A stretch of 64,000 nt of DNA. Origin: Anaeramoeba flamelloides. Its lineage: Eukaryota > Metamonada > Anaeramoebidae. The stretch covers positions 1,054,001-1,118,000 of the forward strand of contig JANTQA010000076.1 in the NCBI GenBank assembly GCA_027625915.1, given 5' to 3'. The position numbers were made by a program, and so were the translations under genes. The notes beneath the pieces are model-generated. The model had not been told where the DNA came from. It did no database searches and worked only from the letters and a program-made list of their open reading frames with translations. Below, piece after piece: positions 12,001 through 24,800 of this stretch. Within the stretch, counting starts at the first letter, position 1. Every line of letters starts with the position of its first letter.

Positions 12001-15000
12001 TCAAAATCATTACATATATACATTAATTTGAAATTTTGCACCACTTCTAGTATATATCTCTTCCCAATAATAATAATAATAATTAAAATAAATATTAATG
12101 TTTTAAAAAGTTTCCCAAAATTTTAATAGTTCATAATAAACAAAAAAAGTAAGGAAGAAAAGAAATTTATTAATTGAAAACTATAAAGGAAGATCATTTT
12201 TTGAAAATATTCGATCAGATCAACTAATTTTATTTGGGGTTTCTATTAAAAATACCTTTTTTTTATTAATATTAATTAACCAAAGCCAAGAAAATTGGCC
12301 CAGATAACTATTATAGAGAGATTATAAAAAAATTGAAATGAAATTAGTAAAAAATATTTTGAAAATATTGAAATAATATTTTGAAAAATCAAAATTAAAT
12401 TAAAATTGAATGAAATAATTGTCTTTGTATTCTTTTGATTGTTTTCAGTTTGTATAATAATTAAATTTCTCTGTAAAGATTCGTTTCATAATAAAAAAAA
12501 AGAAAATTTTAGAGTCAATTATTGAAATGACCAATAATTTTCACAATTATATAAAATCCTCGAAAGTCACAAAAAAAGAAATAAAAAGGAAAAATATTTC
12601 GAATTAATTTAGATGATTCTATATATCGAACTATAAGATTTTTTTATAAAATTTTTAATTAGAATCTCAGATGTTATAAAAAAATGAATTAATTTACAAG
12701 TAATGATTATTCAAATATTTATTCATCATTTATTTATGTATTATTTTTCTATCATATCCCAACACATAACTAAAACGATACAATTATTCAAAGTATGTTT
12801 AGAAAATAATTTTTTCTGTTTTTATTATCACAATTATTTCTGAACAAAGCAAAAAAATTGAAAAAAAGACATAGTTTTTCAATGTCTACATGTTTAATTT
12901 TTATTAATTATTCTCCATTTCTGTTATTAGAAACAAAAGTAACCATAAGACAATATTTAATAAAAAAAGAAAAAATCTAAAATTTTTGTTGTGATCTTAA
13001 ATTATTGATCAGCTCTCAAACTTTTAATTTCTTATAAAAAGACAAGTTAAAATATATTCTTTCGAATTGTTCGATTACTGTTAATTGCAAAAAAAATAGA
13101 TTAAAATTTTCATTCAACTTTCCAAAAAAACAATCACATCCCAAGAATCAAAAATTATTATCAAAGTCCCCAAATTTCTTAAAAGGGAAATGAATAATTT
13201 AAGCTTATTTTAAGAATTAAAAATTTGAATTTTTACATGATTTGAAAACCTTTTTTTTTTATTGGCAGTTGAATGAAAATTTTGTTCCATTTATTTTGCA
13301 ACAAAAAGTAAGATCTAATATGACTAACATTTAATTACCTTCCCTTTTAATATGAGAACAATTATTTGAAAGACACTCATCCCTTAAATTGAAAAAAGTA
13401 TTTTTCATTATTTCTCATTTTAATCTTTTTTCTTCTTTTTTTTGATAATTGTCAAAATCTTTCATACAACACTATTTTTGCTGGTTTAAAAAAACACAAC
13501 ATCTATTTTTGATGAACAAAAGTTGACAATTTCAAATTGTGGTCCAGAAATGAACGAATGATTTTTTTGTTCGTGGTTCATAAAGGTACAAATTGTTTTT
13601 CTAAAAAGTAAAAACTCAAAAAAAATTAAAAAAAGCAAGAAAAAACACCTTTCTTTTTTTGTGTTTATTCCGTAGATCTTTTTGAAAAAAAATCACAAAA
13701 AACTTTTTGTTTTTCTTTTCACAACACTGCTTATTTATTCTCAAATTGCATTGCAATAAGAACAACAATTCTTAAGCCAATTTGAGTTAATTGAAACACA
13801 ACTCTACCCATCTTCAAAAATCGCCATAAAAGTCTTTTTTTTTCTTCTTGAATTTCTTCAAAAACATTAAGCCAATCACAACCCAAGAATCACTTAATTT
13901 TCAATCAAATTCCAATTCCCGAAAAAGCAACATTTATTTTATATTTTACCAGAAATCATAAACCTTATCTTTTGGATAAAACACACATTTCAAGGAAAAA
14001 TGATTTCTGAAAATCTTTTGATCTTTTGAATTTCAAGTGCTACAAACCTTAATACAACCAAAATTGGGATGAAAAAAACCAAAGGTTATTTATTTGGAAT
14101 TTAACAGAAAGTTGTTTTTCTGAATGGTAAGTAATTTAAAATAGTATGACCAAAAGAGTTACTATTAAAGTCTTAAAAATAGATCCATGGACTTTATTGA
14201 CTGTTTTTAAGATACCTTTCAAAACTTGTTTTCCTCACTTTTATAAAAAGGAATCTGATTGATTAATTCTACTTTTTATTCCTAATTTTTCAAATGAATT
14301 TCTACCACAAAATCCGAATTTACTTTTTGGGGAAGATGAATTGAATTAAGTGTCTTTTGTTTGAATTGAAACAACCTGTTCATTAATAAATTTCAAGTTA
14401 ATTTTTAATTCATTTTTTTTTTTGACAAAATGAAACAAAATTCTTTGAAAATTATTATATAAAAATAAAAAGTAGAATTAAAACAAATTTGTAGAAAAGA
14501 AAAATACAATAGAATTTTTGTTTGAAAAATCAAAAAAACAAAAAAACTCATCATTTAAAAACACTCCAAATTCTTGCAATAGATCACAAATTTTATTTCA
14601 CCAAAATTAATAAAAAATTTTGCTTTCACTTTTGTCAAATTATTTCCAATTAAATAGTTTTGAGTTTTAATAAATTGGAAAAAAAAACCAATTCTTTATT
14701 GCCTTTAAGATCAAAATTTATGATAACATTGACAACAAAATTATTACTAACTTCTTCTACTTTTATAACAAAAAAAAAAAAAACATTAATAAAAGTTCGA
14801 AATACGAAATAAAACTGAAAAACAAGTAATTGTATCATCATTTTCCAAAAAAATATTTTGAACAATACTGCCTCTTTGTTATTTCTTTCAGAAACTCAAA
14901 ATTTTCAGATATTTATTTTATTTTTTTTTTTCAGAACTTCTTTATTCCTTTCTCTTTTTCAAGTTATTAGCTTGTTTCCTAAGAGAAAACAAAAATAAAT

Positions 15001-15288
15001 TTTTGGAATTATATCTCTAAAAACTAATAACACCCAAAACCCTTACAACTAGAAATTCTTTGCAGAATTAAAAAAAAACATAAGAACTGCTACATTCTTA
15101 AAAAATTCTTCATTCAAAGAACAAACTTTTAAAGAAACAAAATATTCATATTTTTCAACCAACAAATTCTTTTAAATTAAAACTGTTTCAAAACACTTCA
15201 CACAAAGAAACCTTTTCAAAAACTAAATTTAATCACATTTCCAAATTCTTAAATACAAACAAAAAAAAACACAACCACAAAATTGCAA

Positions 15289-17202
15289 ATGATAAAATTT
15301 GAAAATTCTTTCAATCGAAAAATCTATTTTTCCGAATTCCAAACAAATCACATAAATGAAGAAGACAAACCAGTGGGGAGGTCAAACCATGGCGCTGTCT
15401 GTTATGGTGAGAAAATTTATATCTATGGAGGAAGGGATTCCTTTTCGTCAAGATCGAACATGTTGCATTGCTTGGATTTAAAGACAAACAGATGGCAATT
15501 AATGAAGCCCACAGGGTGCGAGGCACCAAGGGTTTCGGCATTTTCATTTACACTAGATCCTGTGAATGGCAAGATCTATTTGCTTGGCGGTCTCAACCAT
15601 TTAAACGAATCATTAAACACGCTGTATGAATATTGCATTGCAAACAATGAATGGAGCCAGTTAGACAATTGCAAATACAAATTTGTTGATCACGCAGCGG
15701 TGTGGTATGAAGGGAAACTGTGGGCATGGGGCGGAGAGGATCTGAACGAAAGAAGGAATACAAAATCCGTGTGTTGCTATGTCCCCAAAATCAGGGCATG
15801 GAAGGTCATCACCCCAAAGCAACAGAATCTGATCGGCAATTTTATTAGCTCGTTCACTTTAGTTGTCTGCCTTGATGAAATGTATGTCTTTGGTGGCAAC
15901 AGAGGCAATTACAATTCAAATTGCATTTATGTCTTTTCCTTCACCACTTTAAAATGGAGGAAGATCGAGGAACCAAACGAAAATACGAATTCGACAAATG
16001 ATAACGATAATGATAACGGGGAAGGAGAAGGAGAAAGGGAAAAGAAAAAATGGCCATTAGAACGGATGGGCCATGTTGCGGAAGTGTGGGGAAATAAAAT
16101 GGTTATATCTTCGGGATACTCTCAAACCAAAAATGCATACCATAATGACTTATGGGTTTTTGACACAATTTCAGAATCCTGGCAAGAAATCGACATTAAG
16201 AAATATATAGAAACAAATAATGATAATGATAATAGAAATAGTAATAGTCATAGTAATAATAACAAATTCAGTGGAAGGATCAGAAGCAAAATTGTTAGGT
16301 CAAATAAGAACCATTATTATATCATCGGGGGCTACACTGATGACTATTTAAATGATGTCTGGCAATTTTCTTTCAAATATTCTACATTGGAAAAGCAGTT
16401 ACTCGACCTCTATAAGAATTGCCATGATTTTAAAGATTATCGTTTAACCGACAACCAAAGCCACAAGTATGACGTGCATAAAGATCTAATCGAGTCAAGA
16501 TTAAATGGCCATCCAATTGAAGATCTGCAAAAAATATTAAAAAAATATTCTCCAATAATCGTTCGCAATTTAATTCTCTATTTTTATACAGCAAATTTCA
16601 ATTGGGGGCAATTAAAGGTTAAGCATTTAATCAAATTAAATCAAATCTCCCGATATTTTTCTTTAAATATTTGGCTTAAATTATCAGATAGGAGCACTTT
16701 ATTTCTTCAAAGGGAAATTGCCTCATTAATGAATAAAGACAAATCGAAAGATTTCACGATAATTGTTGACAATCGGGCAATCAAAGTACATAAATTCATG
16801 TTATGCTTAAAATCTGAACTGTATCGTGGCTTTTTTAATTATACAGGCTATAACACGAAACAAAACCAAATAAAGGACTTTTCAAAAAGATCTTTCAACG
16901 CAGTAAACTCCCTTATACATTATTTATACACAGGAACAGCAGAACACATATATTATGACACGGCCAAAGAATTGATTGGCGCATCAGATTATTATGGTTT
17001 AGATTTAAAAGACAATTTAGATTACTTTTGTTTAAGCATCATTGCAAATAGACATAATTTAGTAAGTGATCTTTTAAAACAAAAAAAAATTAGAAGAAGA
17101 AATAGTATAGGAGATATTTCAGAACTTTATTATAGTTTTAACTCAAACCAATCTCTAAAAAAACATCAATTAGATAAAATAGATTTTTTTGAATTGATTT
17201 AA
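15289..17202 (+). CDS. Kelch-repeat protein with two BTB domains (LZTR1-like layout)
   Basis: Single exon, 637 residues, from the ATG at 15289; an in-frame TTG two codons upstream is not a credible start here. Residues about 28-365 hold kelch repeats, each with a GG pair after hydrophobic residues and a downstream W: IYIYGG, IYLLGG, LWAWGG, MYVFGG, YYIIGG. Residues about 395-480 form a degraded BTB. A clearer BTB at about 487-595 has DFTIIVDNRAIKVHKFMLC and HYLYTGT. Kelch propellers bind substrates and BTB domains dimerise and bind CUL3, so a ubiquitin-ligase adaptor role is likely. The order kelch-BTB-BTB matches LZTR1, which in animals targets Ras-family GTPases; orthology is unproven. Asp/Asn/Glu-rich loops (about 233-255 and 310-327) interrupt the propeller. 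Confidence 0.85.
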   Translation: MIKFENSFNRKIYFSEFQTNHINEEDKPVGRSNHGAVCYGEKIYIYGGRDSFSSRSNMLHCLDLKTNRWQLMKPTGCEAPRVSAFSFTLDPVNGKIYLLGGLNHLNESLNTLYEYCIANNEWSQLDNCKYKFVDHAAVWYEGKLWAWGGEDLNERRNTKSVCCYVPKIRAWKVITPKQQNLIGNFISSFTLVVCLDEMYVFGGNRGNYNSNCIYVFSFTTLKWRKIEEPNENTNSTNDNDNDNGEGEGEREKKKWPLERMGHVAEVWGNKMVISSGYSQTKNAYHNDLWVFDTISESWQEIDIKKYIETNNDNDNRNSNSHSNNNKFSGRIRSKIVRSNKNHYYIIGGYTDDYLNDVWQFSFKYSTLEKQLLDLYKNCHDFKDYRLTDNQSHKYDVHKDLIESRLNGHPIEDLQKILKKYSPIIVRNLILYFYTANFNWGQLKVKHLIKLNQISRYFSLNIWLKLSDRSTLFLQREIASLMNKDKSKDFTIIVDNRAIKVHKFMLCLKSELYRGFFNYTGYNTKQNQIKDFSKRSFNAVNSLIHYLYTGTAEHIYYDTAKELIGASDYYGLDLKDNLDYFCLSIIANRHNLVSDLLKQKKIRRRNSIGDISELYYSFNSNQSLKKHQLDKIDFFELI

Positions 17203-19575
17203 TATCATTTATTTTGGTGTTTTATTAAATTTGTCTTTCTTTTTACAATTTATATTTTTTTAGAATTATAAATTACAAATTATTTTTTATTTATTATACA
17301 AAATCTTTTTGATATAAAAGTTCATTTTTTTACTTAATAATATGTTTAATTTTGAATTTTTTTTTTTTTTTTATTTATTTTCTTATTTTTTATTTCTAAA
17401 TATTATATCCAATTGTTAACCAAAAAAAAAAATAAAAGATTATTATCTCTAAGCTAATTTTTTTTTCTGTTTTCCAATTTTTGATAATTATTCATTCAGA
17501 TTCGAAAAAGTAAATTCTTATTCTATTTAAGAACTTTTGAAAGATGAAGACAAATATTAAGAATTCTTTATTAAGAATAAGGAATTGAAATGAACTAAAT
17601 TCAGAACACGAAGGAACTTTAAGAATTTAGATAAAGTTGATAGTCAAAAAAAAAATGTGAATATTCCTATAGTTATTATTTAAAAAGGAGATAAAATACA
17701 AATAGATCAAATTTTTATTGAAGGATTCACTAGTATGAAAAAATAAAATTGAAAAAAAAAGTTAACCCTAAACGACTACGTTCCTTAATCTATCAATTTA
17801 GATTATAGATTTTATTCGTAATAGAATCAAAATTACAGAACTTCAAATTCATGAGGATATTATATTTATTATTATCAGTATAACCACAATTTTTAAAAGT
17901 CTCAAGTCTAGAAAAAAAAGTCTATATTGAGGTAAAATTTTTAAATGGATGTTATAATAAATTTTACTTAAAGACAACTTTAATACATTTTTTTAAATAG
18001 ATAATAACTAATAGTTTTGAAAAAAACTCTTCTCGTCTAAAAAACTTTTATACGGGAAAAAAATGATTTATGATAAATATCCAGAGTCATAGGTTTTCAA
18101 GGATTCAAAAGAATAAAGTAAAATTTATGTATTTTACCCAATTCTTTTAACAATTAAAAAAAGCCTAACAAAAGTGTGCTTCAAGTGTCTAGGTTTTCTT
18201 AAGGTTTTCTGTTTTATTCCAAAGTGTTCTAGGATTTTTTGAGATTTTCGAAATAAACAGAAAAGTCAAGAAAATCTAACGGTGGCATTCCAGAATTCAT
18301 TAGAATCGATTAAAATCTATGATTTTGCTCAATTTTAATGAATTCTGGAAAACATAACGAAAGTGTCCATCAAGTTTCGTCAAGTGCCTCAGAGTGCCAA
18401 GATTTTCCAGGATTCAAAGGAATTGAGAAAAGTCAAAGGTTTTCCTCAATTCTTTTATATTCTGGAAAACCGAACGGCTGTTTTTTTTTTTACTTTTTGT
18501 AATAAACCAAAAATTTCTTAAATTTTCGATTCATTTCAAAAATTAAAAAAAACCTAACCGAAAAATCAAATAAAAAATATTTTTTTCAATTTATATCAAT
18601 AAATAATTCTTAATAGTCAAAATAATTGATTATATCCATTTATAGGCTGTTTATTAAATCTAAAATATTTTGAAAATATCTGAATATAACCTCAAAACTG
18701 TGAAAAAAAAAATATATCAAATTTTTTTACTCTGAAATAAGAAAAAAATATTCCTAGTTCCTGGAAAATTGGTTTTTCCAACTTTAATTTTTAATTATCT
18801 TTGAAAAATAAATTTAGATCCAGAATCTTTTATTAACCAATAGTGTTTATTATAAGTGAGGTTATCAAAAAGTAAAAAATTAGTCAATGTTTAATTTTTT
18901 TTACAAAAAATTTTTTCCTGATCGTGAAGGGTAATAATATACTTAAATATAAAGGAAAAGTAGATGAAGTCAGAGGTTAAAAAAAATTCATATTTTAAAG
19001 TTACTATTAATTTTTTGGGAATTTCGTCTCATTTTTTTAATCAAATCTGTCCATTTCTCATTTTCCATTGTAACCTCTTAAAAAAGCTTATCTATTATAA
19101 TATTTTGACTTCCTGTGAAAAGAAAATAGTTTAAACAATTTTTTCTTCTCTTTATAACATTGTATTTCAATTGACAAAACACATAAAATTTAGATTTCCC
19201 TTAAATATTTCCTATTAGGAAAAAATTTCAATTGTTAGTGTAAATGTGAAATATTAACTCAATATTTAAAACCTCAACTAAAGACAGAAATGTTATAATT
19301 TCCAAAATATAATCGACCAATAGATTCAATCTTTTCAAATAATTAATGTAAGGCTATTTTCTGTCTAATAAAAGAATTAAGATTCTTTTACTGACACACA
19401 GATATGTATTTCTGATTGACCCTTAAAATATTGTGCATACTTCTTTTCAGAATACATTTATGATGATCCTGTGTCATTTTTTGGTTTTTGTATTCTTTCT
19501 TTTTCAAAATCCTTTTGGTAATTAAATTTAAAAAAAAAATCAAATAAATAACAAAAAGAATATCCAACACAAAAA
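17203..19575. other. Intergenic region containing a hairpin-repeat cluster
   Basis: AT-rich spacer between two genes on the same strand. It holds self-complementary repeats at 18160-18490, listed separately. No coding exon is seen upstream of SEC3. Confidence 0.6.
18160..18490. repeat. Hairpin repeat family, copy cluster 1
   Basis: At least three consecutive self-complementary units. One unit has arms TTCCAGAATTCATTAGAAT and AATGAATTCTGGAA (about 18294-18348). The next (about 18400-18470) has arms AAGATTTTCCAGGATTC and TATTCTGGAAAACC. Units are preceded by GTCAAGTGCC or AGAGTGCC and followed by TAACG or GAACGG. The same signature occurs at 29.9 and 41.5 kb. Confidence 0.7.
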
Positions 19576-21846
19576 ATGAAGAAATTTGATAGCCGAGAAA
19601 GTTCCACACAAAGAATGGATTCCAAGCAAGGACTGGGACAATATTTTTATGGTGTAGGAGAGATCTCTCAGCAAGAAGAAAAAGACATTGATTTTATACT
19701 GAGAGAATTGGATGTTGAGCAAAACAATGCCGAAAATTTGGTGCCAATTTTGGAAACGCAGCTACGGATGCTCGAACAGGCAAACATTGTCCAATTGATC
19801 CATTCAAGGGGAGCGTCCAAAAAGCTCATCAAGCAATGTGACGAAGCAGAAAGCTCTTTAAGCAATATGAAGAAATGGTTTGACGAGTATAACGTGGAGG
19901 TCTCAAAGATGAATAAGCAGGTGATGAAAATCCAGAAGAGCTCACACAAAATGGCCATTCAAGACAAGAACAACAAAAGGCTGTACTCGACTTTGGAGAA
20001 CATTTTGCGTTCTGTGACTGTTGACGACGAAACGGAGAACTACTTAGAACGGCCCAGGCTAACGAACCTAACAAGGCTGCCCTATGTTATTAATGCAGCA
20101 GAGGATTTAAAAAGGGTCTTAACGAATGACTTACCGCAGGAGGTGTTACAAATGGAAGGGATCCAGACCCAGCTCAATGGGTACTATGAGCTCAAGCATA
20201 GTTTTGCCATCAAGTTGTTTGATTTTCTAGAAAGCGAGCTGAGCAAGCTCTCGTCCACAATTGAACAAACCTTAAAAAAGAAGCCCACAAAGCCAACACT
20301 GTCAAGCTATCAAAAGATCCATAAATTTTTTCTCAAATTTTACAAATTAAATCTCTGGCTTGCAGACTTGGACGACAACAACTATAAAAAATTCCAAGCA
20401 AAGTATATCCGCACACTTCGTCACTTATATAAAAAGCAATTTAATTATTATTTTGATTTCCAATCAGGCAAGATTTTAAAAGAAAGTAATAAGGGCAATA
20501 ACATTTTGCAATTATCAACCGGGGTCTCGACACAAAAAAATCATGACGGATCTAAAAAAAAATTATGGTATCTATTTAAAATGATATTAGATGATTTAAT
20601 TCCAGTATTTTTGGATGAACAAAAATTTTGTAACAAATTTTTTCAAATATCAAAAGAAAAAAAAAAGAGAGAAGAAGAAAAAAAATTAAAAGAAGAAAAA
20701 GAAAAAGAAAAAGAAAAGCAAATTAAGATGGAGATTGAAATTGAAAAAGAAAAGGAAAAAGAAAAAGAAAACGAAAATGAAAATGAAAACGAAAAAGAGA
20801 ATCAGAAAGTGAAAAATAAAGAGAATGAAATAGAAAAAAAAGAAGAGAAGGAAAACGAAATTAAATCAAAAAATTTAGAGAATAATAAGAATGAAAAAAA
20901 TACATTCTCCAATTCGGATTATACTGTGGAAGAAATTTTTAATAAATTTGTAACAAAATTATTTCAAACCAAAATTTTGCGGTCAAGCAAAATAAACCAA
21001 TTTTCTTTAATCCAAATGTTAGCCTCTGTTGATAAAAGACATAAAAGGTATACCAATAAATCCACCGCGTTAACAACTCTCTTCTCAAAATTATCACAGC
21101 AATTACATCACATCTTTTCAGAATTCATTGATCAGCAAACCTTTTCAATAACAGAAGCTAAATTGCCAAGCAAGGGGAGAGAGATCGCCCTGGTGTTCCA
21201 AAAGTTTCCAATTTTTTATGACTTGATGGAAACATATGTCCGAAACTCCCAGCGCGATTTGGCTGATACCGTGTATCGAAAGATTGTTGTAGAAATGTTT
21301 AAATGGTTAAAGACCTGTGCGAAAGAAAAACAAAAAAAGGGAGAGATCATTTTACTTGAAAACTTTAAATATTTTTCAGAAACAGTCAAGGAGAGACCGC
21401 AGCTAGCCAAATTCTTAGACTCGTATGTCGAAGAAGCAGAGTCCACCTATGAAAAATGTATGAGCGACTATATCGAAAAAAAAATTATTTACAAAGAGTT
21501 TTCTGATTTGATCGAATTCTTTGGCAAAATTGATGTGCAACTTGATTCAAATACACCAGAAGAAGTCGTCTTCCAAAAGGAATTCAGTAAACAGGCTCTT
21601 TCGGTGAGACTAAAGAAATTTATTAATAAGCCTTTCCCAGACCGCAGAAGCTCAATGTATAAAAGAATTACGAAGCATTTGCCATCAGATTATAAGCTTA
21701 TACAGATCGCTAAAAAAAGAGTAGAAACGAAAATTATACAGTTGTGGAAACATTGGAACGAAATCTGTTTGAAGTGTTACGCTAAAAAAATTTCTCCGAC
21801 AGTGCAAGAAGTAGAAGAACATTTTCTACAAATTAAAGAAAATTAA
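19576..21846 (+). CDS. EXOC1: Exocyst complex component SEC3 (EXOC1), without a PH domain
   Basis: Single exon, 756 residues from the ATG at 19576. The N-terminal 140 or so residues match the coiled CorEx region that follows the PH domain in SEC3 (NAENLVPILETQLRMLEQAN, then a second helix with MKKW), and YKKFQAKYIRTLRHLYKKQF matches the C-terminal Sec3 helical rods. SEC3 with EXO70 tethers secretory vesicles to PIP2-rich plasma membrane. Yeast and animal SEC3 have an N-terminal PIP2-binding PH domain; this protein starts after it, and I find no upstream exon that could supply it. Residues about 360-445 are a Lys/Glu-rich KEKE insert in the middle of the rods. Length otherwise fits the family. 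The C-terminal quarter is Lys-rich helical, as expected. Confidence 0.8.
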   Translation: MKKFDSRESSTQRMDSKQGLGQYFYGVGEISQQEEKDIDFILRELDVEQNNAENLVPILETQLRMLEQANIVQLIHSRGASKKLIKQCDEAESSLSNMKKWFDEYNVEVSKMNKQVMKIQKSSHKMAIQDKNNKRLYSTLENILRSVTVDDETENYLERPRLTNLTRLPYVINAAEDLKRVLTNDLPQEVLQMEGIQTQLNGYYELKHSFAIKLFDFLESELSKLSSTIEQTLKKKPTKPTLSSYQKIHKFFLKFYKLNLWLADLDDNNYKKFQAKYIRTLRHLYKKQFNYYFDFQSGKILKESNKGNNILQLSTGVSTQKNHDGSKKKLWYLFKMILDDLIPVFLDEQKFCNKFFQISKEKKKREEEKKLKEEKEKEKEKQIKMEIEIEKEKEKEKENENENENEKENQKVKNKENEIEKKEEKENEIKSKNLENNKNEKNTFSNSDYTVEEIFNKFVTKLFQTKILRSSKINQFSLIQMLASVDKRHKRYTNKSTALTTLFSKLSQQLHHIFSEFIDQQTFSITEAKLPSKGREIALVFQKFPIFYDLMETYVRNSQRDLADTVYRKIVVEMFKWLKTCAKEKQKKGEIILLENFKYFSETVKERPQLAKFLDSYVEEAESTYEKCMSDYIEKKIIYKEFSDLIEFFGKIDVQLDSNTPEEVVFQKEFSKQALSVRLKKFINKPFPDRRSSMYKRITKHLPSDYKLIQIAKKRVETKIIQLWKHWNEICLKCYAKKISPTVQEVEEHFLQIKEN

Positions 21847-24800
21847 TTCTTTTTTTTTTTTTTAAATAAAATCAATTTTTAATAATGTTGATCATCAATC
21901 AGAAATTGAAATAATCATTTCAAATTACAATATCAATATATTACAAAAAAGAATAATCAAAGAAATTAGTTTTGATTAAAAAAAACATTTTTTTTTTATT
22001 TTTCGGCTTAAGAAAGGTAATTGTTTTGTAATTTACATACTTTGGTTGTAAAGTAATTATTAAGAGTTGCTTTAATCTTATTTTACAAATTTTATAACCA
22101 TTTTTTCTAAAACAACATTGATCATGTAATTTTAAAAATGTTTGGCACAAAAGTTTTCAAAATTTATCTTTTTTCACAGTCAACTAAATTCAAGATACTG
22201 ATTTAGTAAAATAAACTAAATTCCAAATTTTTGGACACAGTTTAAACAGTTGAAAGAATAGTAACACCATGCTTTAGGTTCAGTTTGGATATAATTTTGA
22301 TTTTACAAACTATTTCATTTTTTGTCTTTTTTGTTTTGTTTTCATTTCCTTTTTTTGGAGTTACGTAATCTGTTTCCTTAGTTCTGGAATTTTTTTTTGA
22401 TGGTTGATAGAAGGTTACTGTTAAGTTTAAGTAATTGGAAAAATGGGATAAAAGGTTACAAGGTTATTTGTTCATATAAACTCTCATAAGTTATTCAAAG
22501 TGAGATTTCTTCAAAATAAAATTTTTGGTGAATTTTTTTATTTTTTGATTTTCAATACAAAAATCCAAATCAAAATATGGGATTAGGTCCTTTGACAAAA
22601 AATTTAATTAAAATAAAGTTCTTTTAAAAAAATGTTAATACATGCTCCCAAAGTTGATAAAAGTATTGGGTATCGCGGTTAATTGCCAATTGTAGAAATA
22701 CTAGCCTATTACCTTTGGAAAAATAATAAAAAAGATTTACTTGTACTTATAAAGGAAATCTTTTGAAGAGTTTTGCAAAAACAGAAGATTTGCTAAAATT
22801 AGTTTGAATTGATCTAGAATCTCTCAAAAGAAAAAGGAAAATAATCAATTGTTTGGATTAATCAATTTGTTGATCAAAATAATGCAATTCCCAACCACAA
22901 TAATACATACTTCAAAATAAAATCTGTGTTGTTTATAACTTGTTCGAATGTAACACCCAATTAACTAACTAGGGGCATACCTAAGTTCAAATAAATTTTT
23001 AAGGTTAACTCTTGATTTTTGGAGAAAATTATTTGATATTAAGGGAGTAGTAATTTTTGAAAAAAAAATGAAATCTTGTCCAGATCTTGAAAAATATTTT
23101 TTTTTTGTAATTTGTATTTAGACTTATGAAATGGATGAGTTAACCTCATTTAAACAATTTATTGATTTGAGTCTCTTTTTTCAAATTCAAAATTTGCGTG
23201 TTCCCAATATAAAACTCAAAAAAAGTTACCTATTATTTTGTTTAAGAATTAAGTTAATTCTTGAAAATGGGAAAACATATTTTTCTTTTTATGTTGGAAA
23301 GTATTGATTTCGATTGCAAATTTTTTATTTGGTTTCTTTTTCTTTCATTACTATTTCAATTCAAATCTCAGCAAATAAAACGAAATGAAGTATATGTGAT
23401 TCAATAAATGAATATTTGATAGAAGTTTAACTACAGTTTATCAATTAAATTGAGATCTATTAATCAAAAAAATTATTTTCTTTAATGTTTTGAAAAAGTT
23501 GTTTTCTGGTTTTCAATAAATGAAAAATAATTTCCAAAAAATTTTCAATTTTGAAAAATTTTTTTAACAAACTGGTTGGTTTTATTCACAAGAATCCTTA
23601 GAACAATTCAATTCATTTTTGGCAGAAAAAAATTGATTTTGAATTTTGAGGATAAAATTAACTAATTCCAAAATATCTTCAAGAAAATTTTATTTTGAAA
23701 AATCGAATTTCATCTTAATACAAAAACAAAATTTCCTGGGTAAAATTTTTACATGACTTTAAAAATTTGATTATTATAACTACTATTCTTCTAAAAATAC
23801 AATTATTTTATAATCCGTTAAATATATCAATTTTTTTGGTTAACCAAAAGTTTTATCTCAAAAACGAAAAAAAATCTTTATATTAATATTACTGGTAACA
23901 AAGAAATGTTATAGTATAACAATGATCAAAATTGCAATAAACGGGGTAAAAAATAGATAAATTGTGAGAAAAAAAAAGAATTTAATAGTTTTCTTTTTCA
24001 GAAAAAATGGAAAAAAAAAATTGATATCACTAAACTAATTTTCTTTTATGGCTTTCTTATTCGATCAGAATTTTTTGACACTTGGCATATACACAATTTG
24101 TAAGTAGAGAATACCACCAATAACATATTTTAAAATTTTGCCTTGTTGTCGTAGAAGACTAGTCCCTTAAAAAAGAAATTTGTTGAAAATTTTTTATAAT
24201 ATTCTCTGAATTTTTAAATTTTTTAGATATTTTTTTCAGGATAACAAAATTTTTTAAAAGTTTTACTCTATTTTTAGAGATTAAGATTCAAATTTGATCC
24301 TTCATTATTCAAATAATCTTTTAAATAATAGAACTTTCAGAAATCAATATCACATTTATTTAGGGTTTATTTTCAATTTATTTGATCGGTTAATATATTG
24401 GTCAACTTAAAACAAAAAAACACCCTTTTCTTTTAAAAGAACGAGGAAACTTTTCTAAAAGCATTTTTTAGACAATATTATTTCCTTTGGTATTTGTAGT
24501 TGGCTTAAAAGAACATGATATACTTTATAATTGCCAAAAAGAAGTTTTTTGAGATAACAAAGTCTGATAAAAAAAAAGGTAGGTGGGCAAAAAAAAGAGA
24601 AACAAAGAGAGATTTTCTTCTTTCTTTCATTTTATAGAAAAGAAAAATTTTGAGCAATTTAAAAACAAAAAAGGGTTTGTGAAGATGATTCAAACAAAAT
24701 ACTTGAGATTTTTTTCATACTTTCAAAATTACCTTACAACTTATTCTCAAATTGCCTCCCAAAATATTCCTTTTTTACTCGAATGTTAATAACCAAATTT

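Larger units (their letters stand above)
10213..15288. other. 5-kb intergenic region between divergent genes, with homopolymer and microsatellite tracts
   Basis: Presumably holds the promoters of NOT2 (leftward) and the kelch-BTB gene (rightward). I see no coding exons. It contains a 33-A run (11436-11468) and a compound CA/TACA/TA microsatellite (11904-12000). The open frame at 14650-14865 on the minus strand is low-complexity and not credible. Confidence 0.6.

Noticed and set aside
23040-24173. A third, longer TTAA element (TTAAGGGAGTAG ... ACTAGTCCCTTAA)
   Set aside because: The right end resembles the 36/42-kb MITEs, but the left end does not pair beyond a few bases; left as a possible relic only.
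24505-24789. Overlapping short frames on both strands
   Set aside because: No motif, no splice context, and composition matches the surrounding non-coding DNA.
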